DNA from: Cellulomonas soli
GTDB lineage: Bacteria; Actinomycetota; Actinomycetes; Actinomycetales; Cellulomonadaceae
Length of the DNA: 64,000 bases
Assembly: GCF_013409305.1 (NCBI RefSeq)
Contig: NZ_JACBZJ010000001.1
Location: 4,154,001-4,218,000 of the forward strand
Direction of reading: 5' to 3'
Under the pieces are notes generated by a model. It was given only the letters and a program-made list of their open reading frames with translations. It searched no databases and was not told where the DNA came from. The position numbers and the translations under genes are program-made. Positions 36,762 to 45,060 of this stretch are shown here, piece by piece. Position 1 is the first letter of the stretch; each line of letters begins with the position of its first letter.

Positions 36762-38003
36762 TCAGGCGCCGATCACGTCGAGGAAGTCGCCGTTGTAGCG
36801 CTCCTCCTCGTCCGGGGCGAGCGAGCGGAAGGTGCTGACCTTCGCCAGGGTCGCCTCGTCCGGGAAGATCAGCGTGTTCGCGGCGAGCTCGGGGTCGATG
36901 GCCTCCATCGCCGCCTGCGCCCCCTGGACCGGGGTGATGTAGTTGACCCAGGCCGCGACCTGGGCCGCGACCTCCGGGTCGTAGTAGTAGTCGAAGAGGG
37001 TCTCGGCGTTGGCCTTGTGCGTGGCGCCGATCGGGATCATGAGGTTGTCCGACCAGAGCGTGCCGCCGGCCTCAGGGATCGCGAACTCGAAGCGGTCGTC
37101 GTTCTCGTAGTTGAGCGCCGTGATGTCGCCGGACCAGCCGATGACCGCGACGGCGTCGCCCGAGACCAGGTCCTGCGCGTAGGAGTTGCCGCGCACCTGG
37201 CGGATGTGGCCGGAGTCGATCTTCTCCTTGAGCACGTCCAGGGCGGCGGCGAACTCGTCGTCACCCCAGGTGCCGCCCGGGTCGACGCCCTGGTCGAACA
37301 TGATGAGGCCGACCGTGTCGCGCATCTCCGAGAGCACCTCGACGCGACCGGCGAGCTCGGGCGCCCACAGGTCCGAGACGGTGTGCAGCCCGCCCGGCAC
37401 CTTCGACTTGTCCCAGGCGAGCCCGCCGAACCCGGACTGCCAGGTCAGGGAGTGCGCGCGCCCGGGGTCGAAGTCGACGTCCGCGAGGTTCGGCAGGATG
37501 TTCTCGGCGTTCGGGATGCGCGTGCGGTCGAGCTCCTGGGTGTAGCCGAGCCGGATCATCCGCGCGGCCATCCAGTCGGTCAGCGTCATGATGTCGTAGC
37601 CGATGTCCTGGCCGTTGGCCAGCTGCCCGGAGACCTTGCCGTAGAACGAGTCGTTGTCGTCGATGTCCTCGGAGTACTCGACCTCGATGCCGGTCTTCTC
37701 CGTGAACGCCTCGAGCGTCGGGTACCGCGTGCCGCTGTCGTCCTGGTCGAGGTAGAGCGTCCAGTTGGCCCAGCGGACGAGCTTGTCGGTCTCCGACAGG
37801 TCGGCCCCGGCCGAGGGTGCCGAGCCCGTGCCGGTCGTGCCGCCGGTCCCGCACGCGGCGAGCAGCGTGGCGGCGCCGGCGGTGCCGAGCGCACCCAGGA
37901 GGAACGTGCGACGCGACGGCCCGGTGTGCGAGCGACCACCGGCTGCGGCGACGAGCGCACGCACCCGGGGGTCGGTGAGCGGCGGGCGGCGATGAGCGGT
38001 CAT
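36762..38003 (-). CDS. potD: Polyamine-binding lipoprotein PotD paralogue 2
   Basis: 413 residues. The signal has a classical Tat motif SRRTFLLG (R31-R32) and a lipobox LLAAC (Cys51). The mature protein has the same landmarks as paralogue 1 (VRWANWTLYLDQDD, VIGWSGDITALNYEN, AAWVNYITPVQGAQ), with differences mostly in charged surface segments. It starts the pot operon, so it is the main partner of PotABC. ATG 38001-38003 has GAGAGGAG upstream. Confidence 0.92.
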   Translation of the reverse strand: MTAHRRPPLTDPRVRALVAAAGGRSHTGPSRRTFLLGALGTAGAATLLAACGTGGTTGTGSAPSAGADLSETDKLVRWANWTLYLDQDDSGTRYPTLEAFTEKTGIEVEYSEDIDDNDSFYGKVSGQLANGQDIGYDIMTLTDWMAARMIRLGYTQELDRTRIPNAENILPNLADVDFDPGRAHSLTWQSGFGGLAWDKSKVPGGLHTVSDLWAPELAGRVEVLSEMRDTVGLIMFDQGVDPGGTWGDDEFAAALDVLKEKIDSGHIRQVRGNSYAQDLVSGDAVAVIGWSGDITALNYENDDRFEFAIPEAGGTLWSDNLMIPIGATHKANAETLFDYYYDPEVAAQVAAWVNYITPVQGAQAAMEAIDPELAANTLIFPDEATLAKVSTFRSLAPDEEERYNGDFLDVIGA

Positions 38004-38082
38004 CGGACTCCTCTCGACGCGGCAGGTCGTCCGACCTGCCGGTGGTGCACGGGCACGCGACGCCCGGGGCGCCGGGTGGATC

Positions 38083-38168
38083 GTCGCAAACGCCCAGGGG
38101 GCGATACAAGGATTTCGTCGCGAAAGTGGCTCCCCGCAACGAAAATGTTGCATGCACGGAACATTGCG
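38083..38168. promoter_or_regulatory. Regulatory region upstream of potD2
   Basis: In the 285-base gap after aldH, an AT-rich patch holds the GCGTTTGCGAC 11-mer (38083-38093, minus strand), GGATTTCGTCG (38110-38120) within TTTCG-TCG-CGAAA, a GCAAC-N6-GTTGC inverted repeat (38136-38151) and AATGTT/AACATT arms (38144-38165), flanked by CGCAA and TTGCG. Such nested inverted repeats suit Lrp-type or other dimeric regulators of the pot operon. Confidence 0.5.
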
Positions 38169-38288
38169 TGCTCAAAAGGTCGCCCAGAGGGGTCGCTGAC
38201 GATCGTCGGGCCCGGCTCGGGCAGACCGCTCGTCGACACGAAGGGCACGCAGGGCACGGCGGGCATGCGGGTGCCGGTCGGTGGCGCG

Positions 38289-39767
38289 TCAGGCGCCGAA
38301 GGCCGACATGACGTGCTTGATGCGCGTGTAGTCCTCGAACCCGTACATGGACAGGTCCTTGCCGTAGCCGGACTGCTTGAACCCGCCGTGCGGCATCTCG
38401 GCGACGAACGGGATGTGCGTGTTGATCCACACGACCCCGAAGTCGAGCGCGCGCGAGACGCGCAGGGCGGTGCCGTGGTCCTTGGTCCACACCGAGCTCG
38501 ACAGCCCGTACCGCACGCCGTTGGCCAGGGCGATCGCCTCGGCCTCGTCCGTGAACGTCTGCACGGTGATGACCGGCCCGAAGATCTCGTCCTGCACGAC
38601 CTCGTCGTCCTGACGCAGCCCGTCCACCACGGTCGGCTCGAGGAAGTAGCCGGCACCGGCGACCCGGTTGCCGCCGGCCAGCACGGAAGCGTGACCGGGC
38701 AGCCGGTCGAGGAAGCCCGTGACGCGCTCGAGCTGGTGCGCGTTGTTGACCGGGCCGAAGGCGACCGTCGGGTCGTCCGGCATGCCCGTGCGGGTTCCGC
38801 GCGCCTGCTCGGCCAGCGCGGCGACGAAGTCGGCGTGCGCGGAGGCCTGCACGAGCACACGCGTGGCAGCCGTGCAGTCCTGACCGGCGTTGTAGTAGCC
38901 GGCCGCGGCGATGCCCTCGGCGGCGGCGGCCAGGTCGGCGTCCGCGAACACGATCACGGGCGCCTTGCCGCCGAGCTCGAGGTGCACGCGCTTGACGTCG
39001 ACGGACGCGGCCTCGGCGACCTGCGAGCCTGCGCGCACCGACCCGGTGATCGCGACCATGTCGGACCGCGGGTGGGCGACCAGAGCCCGACCGGTGTCCC
39101 GGTCGCCGCACACGACGTTGAGCACGCCCGGCGGCAGGACCTCGGCGGCGACCTCGGCCAGCAGCAGCGTGGAGGCCGGCGTCGTGTCCGACGGCTTGAG
39201 CACCACGGTGTTGCCCGCCGCGAGCGCGGGGGCGATCTTCCACACGGCCATCATCAGCGGGTAGTTCCACGGCGTGACCTGCCCGACGACACCCACGGGC
39301 TCCCGCCGGATCCACGAGGTGTGCCCCTCGAGGTACTCCCCCGCGCTCAGGCCGTCGAGCACCCGCGCGGCACCGGCGAAGAAGCGCAGCTGGTCGACGC
39401 ACGGGGGCACCTCGTCGGAGGCCGCCAGGTGCAGGGGCTTGCCGGTGTTGCGCGACTCGACGGCGACGAACTCCTCGGCCCGTGCCTCGACGGCGTCGGC
39501 GAGCCGCAGCAGCGCGAGCTGGCGCTCGGCCGGCGTCGTGCGGCCCCAGGTGGTGAAGGCCTGCGACGCGGCGGCGTAGGCGTCGTCGACGTCCTGCGCC
39601 GAGCTGACCGGCGCGGTCGCGTACGGCAGCCCGGTCGAGGGGTCGACCACGGTGGACGTGCGCCCGTCGGCGGCGGGCCGTCGCTCGCCGGCGATGAGGT
39701 TGAGCAGCTCCACGGGTGCGGGCGCGGCGGCCGGTGCACCTGCGGCGGACGGGAGGGACGGGCTCAT
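38289..39767 (-). CDS. Aldehyde dehydrogenase, probable gamma-aminobutyraldehyde dehydrogenase
   Basis: 492 residues. Family motifs: TPWNYPLMMAVWKIAPALAAGN, the catalytic Glu in HLELGGKAP, the catalytic Cys in NAGQDCTAATR, and EIFGPVITVQTF. The neighbours (polyamine transporter, amine transaminases) and the fit to PatD/Prr-like sequences point to oxidation of 4-aminobutyraldehyde to GABA with NAD+. ATG 39767 has AAGGAGAG upstream. It is divergent from the Lrp-like gene and on the same strand as the pot operon, 285 bases ahead of it. Confidence 0.9.
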   Translation of the reverse strand: MSPSLPSAAGAPAAAPAPVELLNLIAGERRPAADGRTSTVVDPSTGLPYATAPVSSAQDVDDAYAAASQAFTTWGRTTPAERQLALLRLADAVEARAEEFVAVESRNTGKPLHLAASDEVPPCVDQLRFFAGAARVLDGLSAGEYLEGHTSWIRREPVGVVGQVTPWNYPLMMAVWKIAPALAAGNTVVLKPSDTTPASTLLLAEVAAEVLPPGVLNVVCGDRDTGRALVAHPRSDMVAITGSVRAGSQVAEAASVDVKRVHLELGGKAPVIVFADADLAAAAEGIAAAGYYNAGQDCTAATRVLVQASAHADFVAALAEQARGTRTGMPDDPTVAFGPVNNAHQLERVTGFLDRLPGHASVLAGGNRVAGAGYFLEPTVVDGLRQDDEVVQDEIFGPVITVQTFTDEAEAIALANGVRYGLSSSVWTKDHGTALRVSRALDFGVVWINTHIPFVAEMPHGGFKQSGYGKDLSMYGFEDYTRIKHVMSAFGA

Positions 39768-39867
39768 CGTGCTCTCCTTCGTGGCGGCCTGCGAGACTGC
39801 GTGCATGCGCACTGCGGCGGTGCGCGGCAGGCTACGCCGATACTCCCCCAAACGGCAGCGCAACGGA

Positions 39868-39875
39868 GGATTTCG
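39868..39875. promoter_or_regulatory. GGATTTCG motif between aldH and the Lrp gene
   Basis: The core GGATTTCG lies about 100 bases before the aldH start and 99 before the Lrp start, in a patch (GGATTTCGATGTAACAG) that is AT-rich for this genome. It matches the motif at gabT and potD2. Confidence 0.35.
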
Positions 39876-39929
39876 ATGTAACAGTCGCGTTTCCGCGCCG
39901 GATTCCATGGCCACAGACACGAAACACGA

Positions 39930-39947
39930 CGGATTCGCTTGCATCCG
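39930..39947. promoter_or_regulatory. Inverted repeat in front of the Lrp-like gene
   Basis: CGGAT and ATCCG arms are separated by eight bases, ending 27 bases before the GTG of the regulator. The position fits autoregulation by an Lrp/AsnC dimer. Confidence 0.4.
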
Positions 39948-39974
39948 ACGGGCCCGCACTGCACGATCGACCGC

Positions 39975-40454
39975 GTGAGCACCAGGACCACCACCCCCGC
40001 AGGACGCGCGCCGCTCGACGACCTGTCCAAGGCGATCATCGAGCAGCTCCAGGAGGACGGGCGCCGCCCGTACGCCAGCATCGGCAAGGCCGTGGGTCTG
40101 TCCGAGGCCGCCGTGCGCCAACGTGTGCAGCGGCTCGTCGAGTCCGGCGTCATGCAGATCGTCGCCGTCACCGACCCGCTCCAGGTCGGGTTCACCCGAC
40201 AGGCGATGATCGGCATCAAGGCCGACGGCGACCTCGAGGCGCTCGCCGACTCCCTGGCCACGATGGCCGAGATCGACTACGTCGTGGTGACCGCCGGCGG
40301 GTTCGACCTGCTGGTGGAGGTCGTCTGCGAGGACGACGAGCACCTGCTCGAGGTGCTCAACCGCAAGATCCGCACGCTGCCCGGCGTGCGCGCCACGGAG
40401 ACGTTCGTCTACCTGCGGCTGCGCAAGCAGCTCTACAACTGGGGAACCCGATGA
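39975..40454 (+). CDS. Lrp/AsnC-family transcriptional regulator of the polyamine genes
   Basis: 159 residues. The N-terminal helix-turn-helix is LDDLSKAIIEQLQEDGRRPY and IGKAVGLSEAAVRQRVQRL; the C-terminal RAM ligand domain runs from about residue 70 (FTRQAMIGIKADGDLEALAD, YVVVTAGGFDLLVEVVCED). Lrp-family proteins sense amino acids or related amines, here perhaps a polyamine or GABA. GTG 39975 starts the protein. Its TGA overlaps the ATG of the next aminotransferase, and it is divergent from aldH, so it likely controls both. Confidence 0.9.
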   Translation: MSTRTTTPAGRAPLDDLSKAIIEQLQEDGRRPYASIGKAVGLSEAAVRQRVQRLVESGVMQIVAVTDPLQVGFTRQAMIGIKADGDLEALADSLATMAEIDYVVVTAGGFDLLVEVVCEDDEHLLEVLNRKIRTLPGVRATETFVYLRLRKQLYNWGTR

Positions 40455-41875
40455 GCCAGGCACCCGGCACGAACCCGTCCACGACACCGTCGACGACCCT
40501 GTCCACGACCCCGCGCGGCACCGCGCGCGCCGACGCCGCGCGCTCGCACCTGTGGGGGCACTTCACCCGGCACAGCGCGTGGGACGACGGGGTCCCGACG
40601 ATCGTGCGCGGGCAGGGCCACCACATCTGGGACGACACCGGCCGCCGCTACATCGACGCCCTGTCCGGGCTGTTCGTCGTGCAGGTCGGCCACGGGCGCG
40701 CCGAGCTCGCCGAGCGGGCCCGGCAGCAGGCCGAGCAGCTCGCGTTCTTCCCGCTGTGGTCCTACGCCCACCCGCAGGCCGTCGACCTGGCCGAGCGCCT
40801 CGCGCACCACGCTCCCGGCGACCTCAACCGGGTCTTCTTCACCACCGGTGGCGGCGAGGCCGTCGAGTCGGCGTGGAAGCTGGCCAAGCAGTACTGGAAG
40901 CTCGTCGGGCAGCCCGGCAAGCACAAGGTCATCTCGCGGGCCGTCGCCTACCACGGCACCCCGCACGGCGCCCTGTCGATCACCGGGCTGCCGAGCCTCA
41001 AGGCACCCTTCGAGCCGCTCGTGCCCGGTGCGCACAAGGTGCCCAACACCAACCAGTACCGCGCCCCGGAGGGCCTGCGCGACGACCCCAAGGCGTTCGG
41101 GATCTGGGCCGCGGACCGCATCGCCGAGGCCATCGAGTTCGAGGGGCCCGAGACCGTGGCGGCGGTCTTCCTCGAGCCGGTGCAGAACGCCGGCGGCTGC
41201 TTCCCGCCCCCGCCCGGGTACTTCGAGCGGGTCCGCGAGATCTGCGACCGGTACGACGTCCTGCTCGTCTCGGACGAGGTCATCTGCGCGTTCGGCCGCA
41301 TCGGCTCGATGTTCGCCTGCGACGACCTCGGCTACGTGCCCGACATGATCACCTGCGCCAAGGGCATGACCTCCGGCTACTCCCCGATCGGCGCCCTGAT
41401 CGCCTCCGACCGGCTCTTCGAGCCGTTCGCGAAGGGCAACACCTCCTTCGCGCACGGCTACACGTTCGGCGGGCACCCCGTCTCGGCGGCCGTCGCCATG
41501 GCCAACCTCGACATCTTCGAGCGCGAGGGCCTCAACGACCGGGTCAAGGAGAACGCCCCGGTGCTCCGGGGGACCCTCGAGCGGCTGCTCGACCTGCCGA
41601 TCGTCGGCGACGTGCGCGGCGAGGGCTACTTCTACGGGATCGAGCTCGTCAAGGACAAGGTCACCCGGGAGACGTTCGACGAGGACGAGAGCGAGCGCCT
41701 GCTGCGCGGGTTCCTGTCCCCGGCCCTCTTCGACGCCGGGCTGTACTGCCGCGCCGACGACCGCGGCGACCCGGTGATCCAGCTCGCCCCGCCGCTGACC
41801 TGCGGGCCGGCCGAGTTCGACGAGATCGAGCAGATCCTGCACGGCGTGCTGTCCGAGGCGTGGTCGCACCTGTGA
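40451..41875 (+). CDS. Class III aminotransferase, probable putrescine--pyruvate transaminase
   Basis: 474 residues. PLP Lys is K304 in TCAKGMTSGYSPIGALI; other motifs are FFTTGGGEAVESAWKLAKQY, LLVSDEVICAFGRIG and FAHGYTFGGHP. The pattern matches omega-amino acid/putrescine:pyruvate transaminases (SpuC-like), which make 4-aminobutyraldehyde for the neighbouring dehydrogenase. The N-terminus is Thr/Ser/Pro-rich. It is coupled to the Lrp gene (ATGA) and to the next oxidoreductase (GTGA). Confidence 0.9.
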   Translation: MSQAPGTNPSTTPSTTLSTTPRGTARADAARSHLWGHFTRHSAWDDGVPTIVRGQGHHIWDDTGRRYIDALSGLFVVQVGHGRAELAERARQQAEQLAFFPLWSYAHPQAVDLAERLAHHAPGDLNRVFFTTGGGEAVESAWKLAKQYWKLVGQPGKHKVISRAVAYHGTPHGALSITGLPSLKAPFEPLVPGAHKVPNTNQYRAPEGLRDDPKAFGIWAADRIAEAIEFEGPETVAAVFLEPVQNAGGCFPPPPGYFERVREICDRYDVLLVSDEVICAFGRIGSMFACDDLGYVPDMITCAKGMTSGYSPIGALIASDRLFEPFAKGNTSFAHGYTFGGHPVSAAVAMANLDIFEREGLNDRVKENAPVLRGTLERLLDLPIVGDVRGEGYFYGIELVKDKVTRETFDEDESERLLRGFLSPALFDAGLYCRADDRGDPVIQLAPPLTCGPAEFDEIEQILHGVLSEAWSHL

Positions 41876-43248
41876 GCGACCTGCGCGCGCTGTCGCTGTG
41901 GTGGGACCAGCTCGCCGACGACGGCCCGTCGCCCGCGCCGCGCCCCCCGCTGGACGGCGACGCGCAGGCCGACGTGGTCGTGGTCGGCGGCGGGCTCACC
42001 GGACTGTGGGCCGCGTACTACCTGCTCGAGGCGGACCCCTCGCTCGACGTGCTCGTCGTCGAGCAGGAGGTCGCCGGCTTCGGCGCCAGCGGTCGCAACG
42101 GCGGGTGGTGCTCGGCGCTGTTCCCCGTCTCCGGGGACGCACTCGCACGCCGGTACGGTCGCGACGCCGCCCTCGCGATGCGCGCCGCGATGCGCGACAC
42201 CGTCGTCGAGGTGGGCGGGGTCGCCGCCGCCGAGGAGATCGACTGCGGGTTCGCCTACGGTGGCACGGTCACCCTCGCGCGCAACCAGGCACAGCTGGCC
42301 CGGGTCCGGGCCGAGGCGGCCACCGACGAGCTGTGGGGCGACGAGACGCACGTGCTCGACGCCGCCGAGGTCGCCGAGCACGTGCAGGCCACCCGCGTCC
42401 TGGGTGGTGCGTGGACGCCCGACTGCGCGCGCGTGCAGCCCGCACGCCTGGTCCGCGGACTGGCCGAGGTGGTCGAGCAGCGCGGGGCCCGGATCGTCGA
42501 GGGCACCCGGGCCCTGCGCATCTCCCCACGGGCGGTCGTCACCGACCAGGGCACGATCCGCACCCGCTGGACGCTGCGCGCCACCGAGGCCTGGACCGCG
42601 TCGATGCCGGGAAGCCGGCGGGCGGTCGTGCCCGTGTACTCCCTGATGATCGCGACCGCACCGCTGCCCCCGCAGACCTGGGAGCACATCGGGCTCGAGC
42701 GCGGGCAGACGTTCACCGACGGCCGCCACCTGCTGGTGTACGGCCAGCGCACCACCGACGACCGGCTCGCGTTCGGCGGTCGCGGCGCGCCCTACCACCC
42801 GGGCTCGGCGGTGCGCCCCGAGTTCGACCGGTCACCGACGGTCTTCGGGCACCTGCACGCCGCGCTGCTCGACCTGTTCCCCGTCCTGGACGGCACCGAG
42901 ATCACGCACACCTGGGGCGGCCCGCTCGCGATCTCCCGCGACTGGCACCCCTCGGTCGGGCTCGACCCGACCACGGGCATCGGGTGGGCGGGCGGCTACG
43001 TCGGCGACGGCCTGTCGACGACCAACCTCGCCGGTCGCACGCTCGCCGACCTGGTGACCGGCACCGACAGCCCCCTGGTCGACCTGCCCTGGGTCGGGCA
43101 CCGGTCCCCCGACTGGGAGCCCGAGCCGTGGCGCTGGGCCGGGATCACGGCCGGGCTGCGAGCGGCCGAGCTCGCGGACCGCTCCGAGGAACGCTCCGGA
43201 CGTCCGAGCCGGACGGCCGCGCTGCTCGGACGCTTCACCGGGCACTGA
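41872..43248 (+). CDS. FAD-dependent amine oxidoreductase (DAO family, PuuB-like)
   Basis: 458 residues. The Rossmann FAD motif is VVVVGGGLTGLWAAYYLLEA (about residues 35-54), then VVEQEVAGFGASGRNGGW; the C-terminal FAD-contacting end is GWAGGYVGDGLSTTNLAG. The set matches gamma-glutamylputrescine oxidase-like (PuuB) enzymes, which oxidise a primary amine to an aldehyde and H2O2. No PuuA or PuuD gene is seen in this island, so it may act on free polyamine. GTG 41872 overlaps the aminotransferase stop. It ends nine bases from the dxr stop. Confidence 0.87.
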   Translation: MSDLRALSLWWDQLADDGPSPAPRPPLDGDAQADVVVVGGGLTGLWAAYYLLEADPSLDVLVVEQEVAGFGASGRNGGWCSALFPVSGDALARRYGRDAALAMRAAMRDTVVEVGGVAAAEEIDCGFAYGGTVTLARNQAQLARVRAEAATDELWGDETHVLDAAEVAEHVQATRVLGGAWTPDCARVQPARLVRGLAEVVEQRGARIVEGTRALRISPRAVVTDQGTIRTRWTLRATEAWTASMPGSRRAVVPVYSLMIATAPLPPQTWEHIGLERGQTFTDGRHLLVYGQRTTDDRLAFGGRGAPYHPGSAVRPEFDRSPTVFGHLHAALLDLFPVLDGTEITHTWGGPLAISRDWHPSVGLDPTTGIGWAGGYVGDGLSTTNLAGRTLADLVTGTDSPLVDLPWVGHRSPDWEPEPWRWAGITAGLRAAELADRSEERSGRPSRTAALLGRFTGH

Positions 43249-43257
43249 CCCGACCGG

Positions 43258-44427
43258 TCAGCGGCGCGCGAGCACCTCGTGCGTGCGCGACCGGGCCCAC
43301 GCCTCGGCAGCCAGGACGTCCGCCAGCGCCAGGCCGTCCGTCGCGGTGTGCTCCCCCAGCACCCGCTCGACCGTCGCGACGATGTCCGCGAACCCGATCC
43401 GCCCGTCCAGGAACGCGGCCACGCACTCCTCGTTCGCCGCGTTGTACACGGCCGGGTGCGTCGCCGAGGCGGCCACCGCCTCCCGGGCGAGCCGCACCGC
43501 GCCGAAGACCTGCTCGTCGAGGGGTTCGAACGTCCAGGTGGTCGCCCGCGTCCAGTCGCACGCGGACGCCGCATCCGGCACCCTGTCCGGCCACGACAGG
43601 CCCAGCGCGATCGGCAGGCGCATGTCCGGCGGCGAGGCCTGGGCGATCGTCGAGCCGTCGACGAACTCGACCATCGAGTGCACGACCGACTGCGGGTGCA
43701 CCACGACCGCGATGTCCTCGACGGGCACACCGAACAGCAGGTGCGCCTCGATGAGCTCGAGCCCCTTGTTCATCAGCGTCGCGGAGTTGATCGTCACGAC
43801 CGGCCCCATCGACCACGTCGGGTGCGCGAGCGCCTGCTGCGGCGTCGCGGCCTTGACCTCGTCGAGCGACCACCCGCGGAACGGACCGCCGGACGCCGTC
43901 AGCACCAACCGGCGCACCTCCGCACGCGAGCCCCCGCGCAGGCACTGCGCGATGGCCGAGTGCTCGGAGTCGACCGGCACGATCTGGTCGGGTCGCACGC
44001 GTGCGGCATGCACGAGCGGGCCGCCGACGACCAGCGACTCCTTGTTGGCCAGCGCCAGGGTGCTCCCCGCGCGCAGGGCCGCCAGCGTCGGGCCGAGGCC
44101 CACCGACCCGGTGATGCCGTTGAGCACCACGTCGGCGCCCGCACCCGCCAGCTCACCGGCAGCCTCCGGCCCGACCAGCACCGCGACGTCCGCGCGCGCA
44201 CCGGCCTGCACGAGAGCAGCACGCAGGGGCTCGGCCGCCCGAGGGTCGGCCACGGCCACCGCCTCGACCTGCAGCAGGGCTGCCTGCCGGGCCAGCAGCC
44301 CGACGTCGCCGCCACCGGCGCTCAGGCCGCGCACCGTGAACGACTCGGGGTTGCGGGTGATGACGTCGACGGCCTGGGTCCCGATGGACCCGGTCGACCC
44401 GAGCAGGATGACGCTGCGCTGACTCAC
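43258..44427 (-). CDS. dxr: 1-deoxy-D-xylulose-5-phosphate reductoisomerase
   Basis: 389 residues. It makes MEP from DXP, the committed MEP step. NADPH site is [15 protein letters not shown], then [12 protein letters not shown] and the catalytic loop [14 protein letters not shown]; further motifs are [14 protein letters not shown] and [24 protein letters not shown] 44427 opens the protein; the longer frame is not conserved. In M. tuberculosis rip1 follows directly; here the polyamine island intervenes. Confidence 0.97.
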   Translation of the reverse strand: MSQRSVILLGSTGSIGTQAVDVITRNPESFTVRGLSAGGGDVGLLARQAALLQVEAVAVADPRAAEPLRAALVQAGARADVAVLVGPEAAGELAGAGADVVLNGITGSVGLGPTLAALRAGSTLALANKESLVVGGPLVHAARVRPDQIVPVDSEHSAIAQCLRGGSRAEVRRLVLTASGGPFRGWSLDEVKAATPQQALAHPTWSMGPVVTINSATLMNKGLELIEAHLLFGVPVEDIAVVVHPQSVVHSMVEFVDGSTIAQASPPDMRLPIALGLSWPDRVPDAASACDWTRATTWTFEPLDEQVFGAVRLAREAVAASATHPAVYNAANEECVAAFLDGRIGFADIVATVERVLGEHTATDGLALADVLAAEAWARSRTHEVLARR

Positions 44428-44505
44428 CCGACCATCATCGCGGACCCGCACGGTCGGGTGTGACGCCCGGACGCCTGAGCAGCGCGACGCGCGCCATGCA
44501 GCAGG

Positions 44506-45060
44506 TCACTCGACGCCGAGCAGCACCTCGACCGCACGCCCGACGAACGCGTCCACCGCCTGACGCCCGTACGCGTCGCGGCCCTTGCGCCGCCGGAACG
44601 TGACCGCCCGGACCTCCGCCGCCGTCAGCGCGACACCGTTGTCGAAGAACCCGACGAGCTTGTGGCACAACGCGTCGACGTCCGCGGCCTCGTACCCGAC
44701 GTGCCGGCCCTCGGGCGGCGCGAACCGGTCACCGTCAGGCCGCGACAGCCGGCCGTAGAGCGTGCGCGCATGCTCACCGAGCTTGTCCATCCACGCCTGC
44801 TGACCGTGCTCGGCGACGAACTCGGCCCGCTCCCGGGCGACGAACGCCGCCTCGAGGCGGTCGAGCGCGGAGTCGACCGCGGACGTGACGTAGCCGCCAC
44901 GGACCATCTCGAACGCGACGTCACGCACGTCCTTGCCCGACACCGTGCCGGGAGGGCCCTGCTCGTAGACGAGGCGGGCATGCTCGAAGAACTCGTCGAC
45001 CTCGTCCGGGTCGTACCCGGAACGCAGACCCGACACGGTCCGGAACATGCCGTCGCTCAC
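44506..45060 (-). CDS. DivIVA-domain protein
   Basis: 184 residues. It holds two DivIVA-like membrane-curvature motifs ([21 protein letters not shown] and, later, [20 protein letters not shown]), each with short helices, but no long coiled coil, so it is not a full Wag31. The fold suggests a role in cell pole or envelope organisation, unproven. GTG 45060 overlaps the rlmN stop (GTGA); ATG 45048 is an alternative. It is between rlmN and dxr on the same strand. Confidence 0.82.
   Translation of the reverse strand: MSDGMFRTVSGLRSGYDPDEVDEFFEHARLVYEQGPPGTVSGKDVRDVAFEMVRGGYVTSAVDSALDRLEAAFVARERAEFVAEHGQQAWMDKLGEHARTLYGRLSRPDGDRFAPPEGRHVGYEAADVDALCHKLVGFFDNGVALTAAEVRAVTFRRRKGRDAYGRQAVDAFVGRAVEVLLGVE

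Noticed and set aside
38042..38311. Small plus-strand frame (89 codons) between aldH and potD2
   Set aside because: It lacks a ribosome binding site, overlaps clear regulatory dyads and runs antisense into aldH.
36030..39881. A 1283-residue open frame on the plus strand across potA, potD2 and aldH
   Set aside because: It runs antisense through several clear genes and intergenic regulatory DNA, and shows no protein motif.
39652..39978. 108-codon plus-strand frame in front of the Lrp gene
   Set aside because: It overlaps the start of aldH and the shared promoter region and has no protein-like features.
43245..43261. CTGACC/GGTCAG dyad between the FAD oxidase and dxr stops
   Set aside because: It is only a 6-base stem in a nine-base gap, too weak to call a terminator with confidence.
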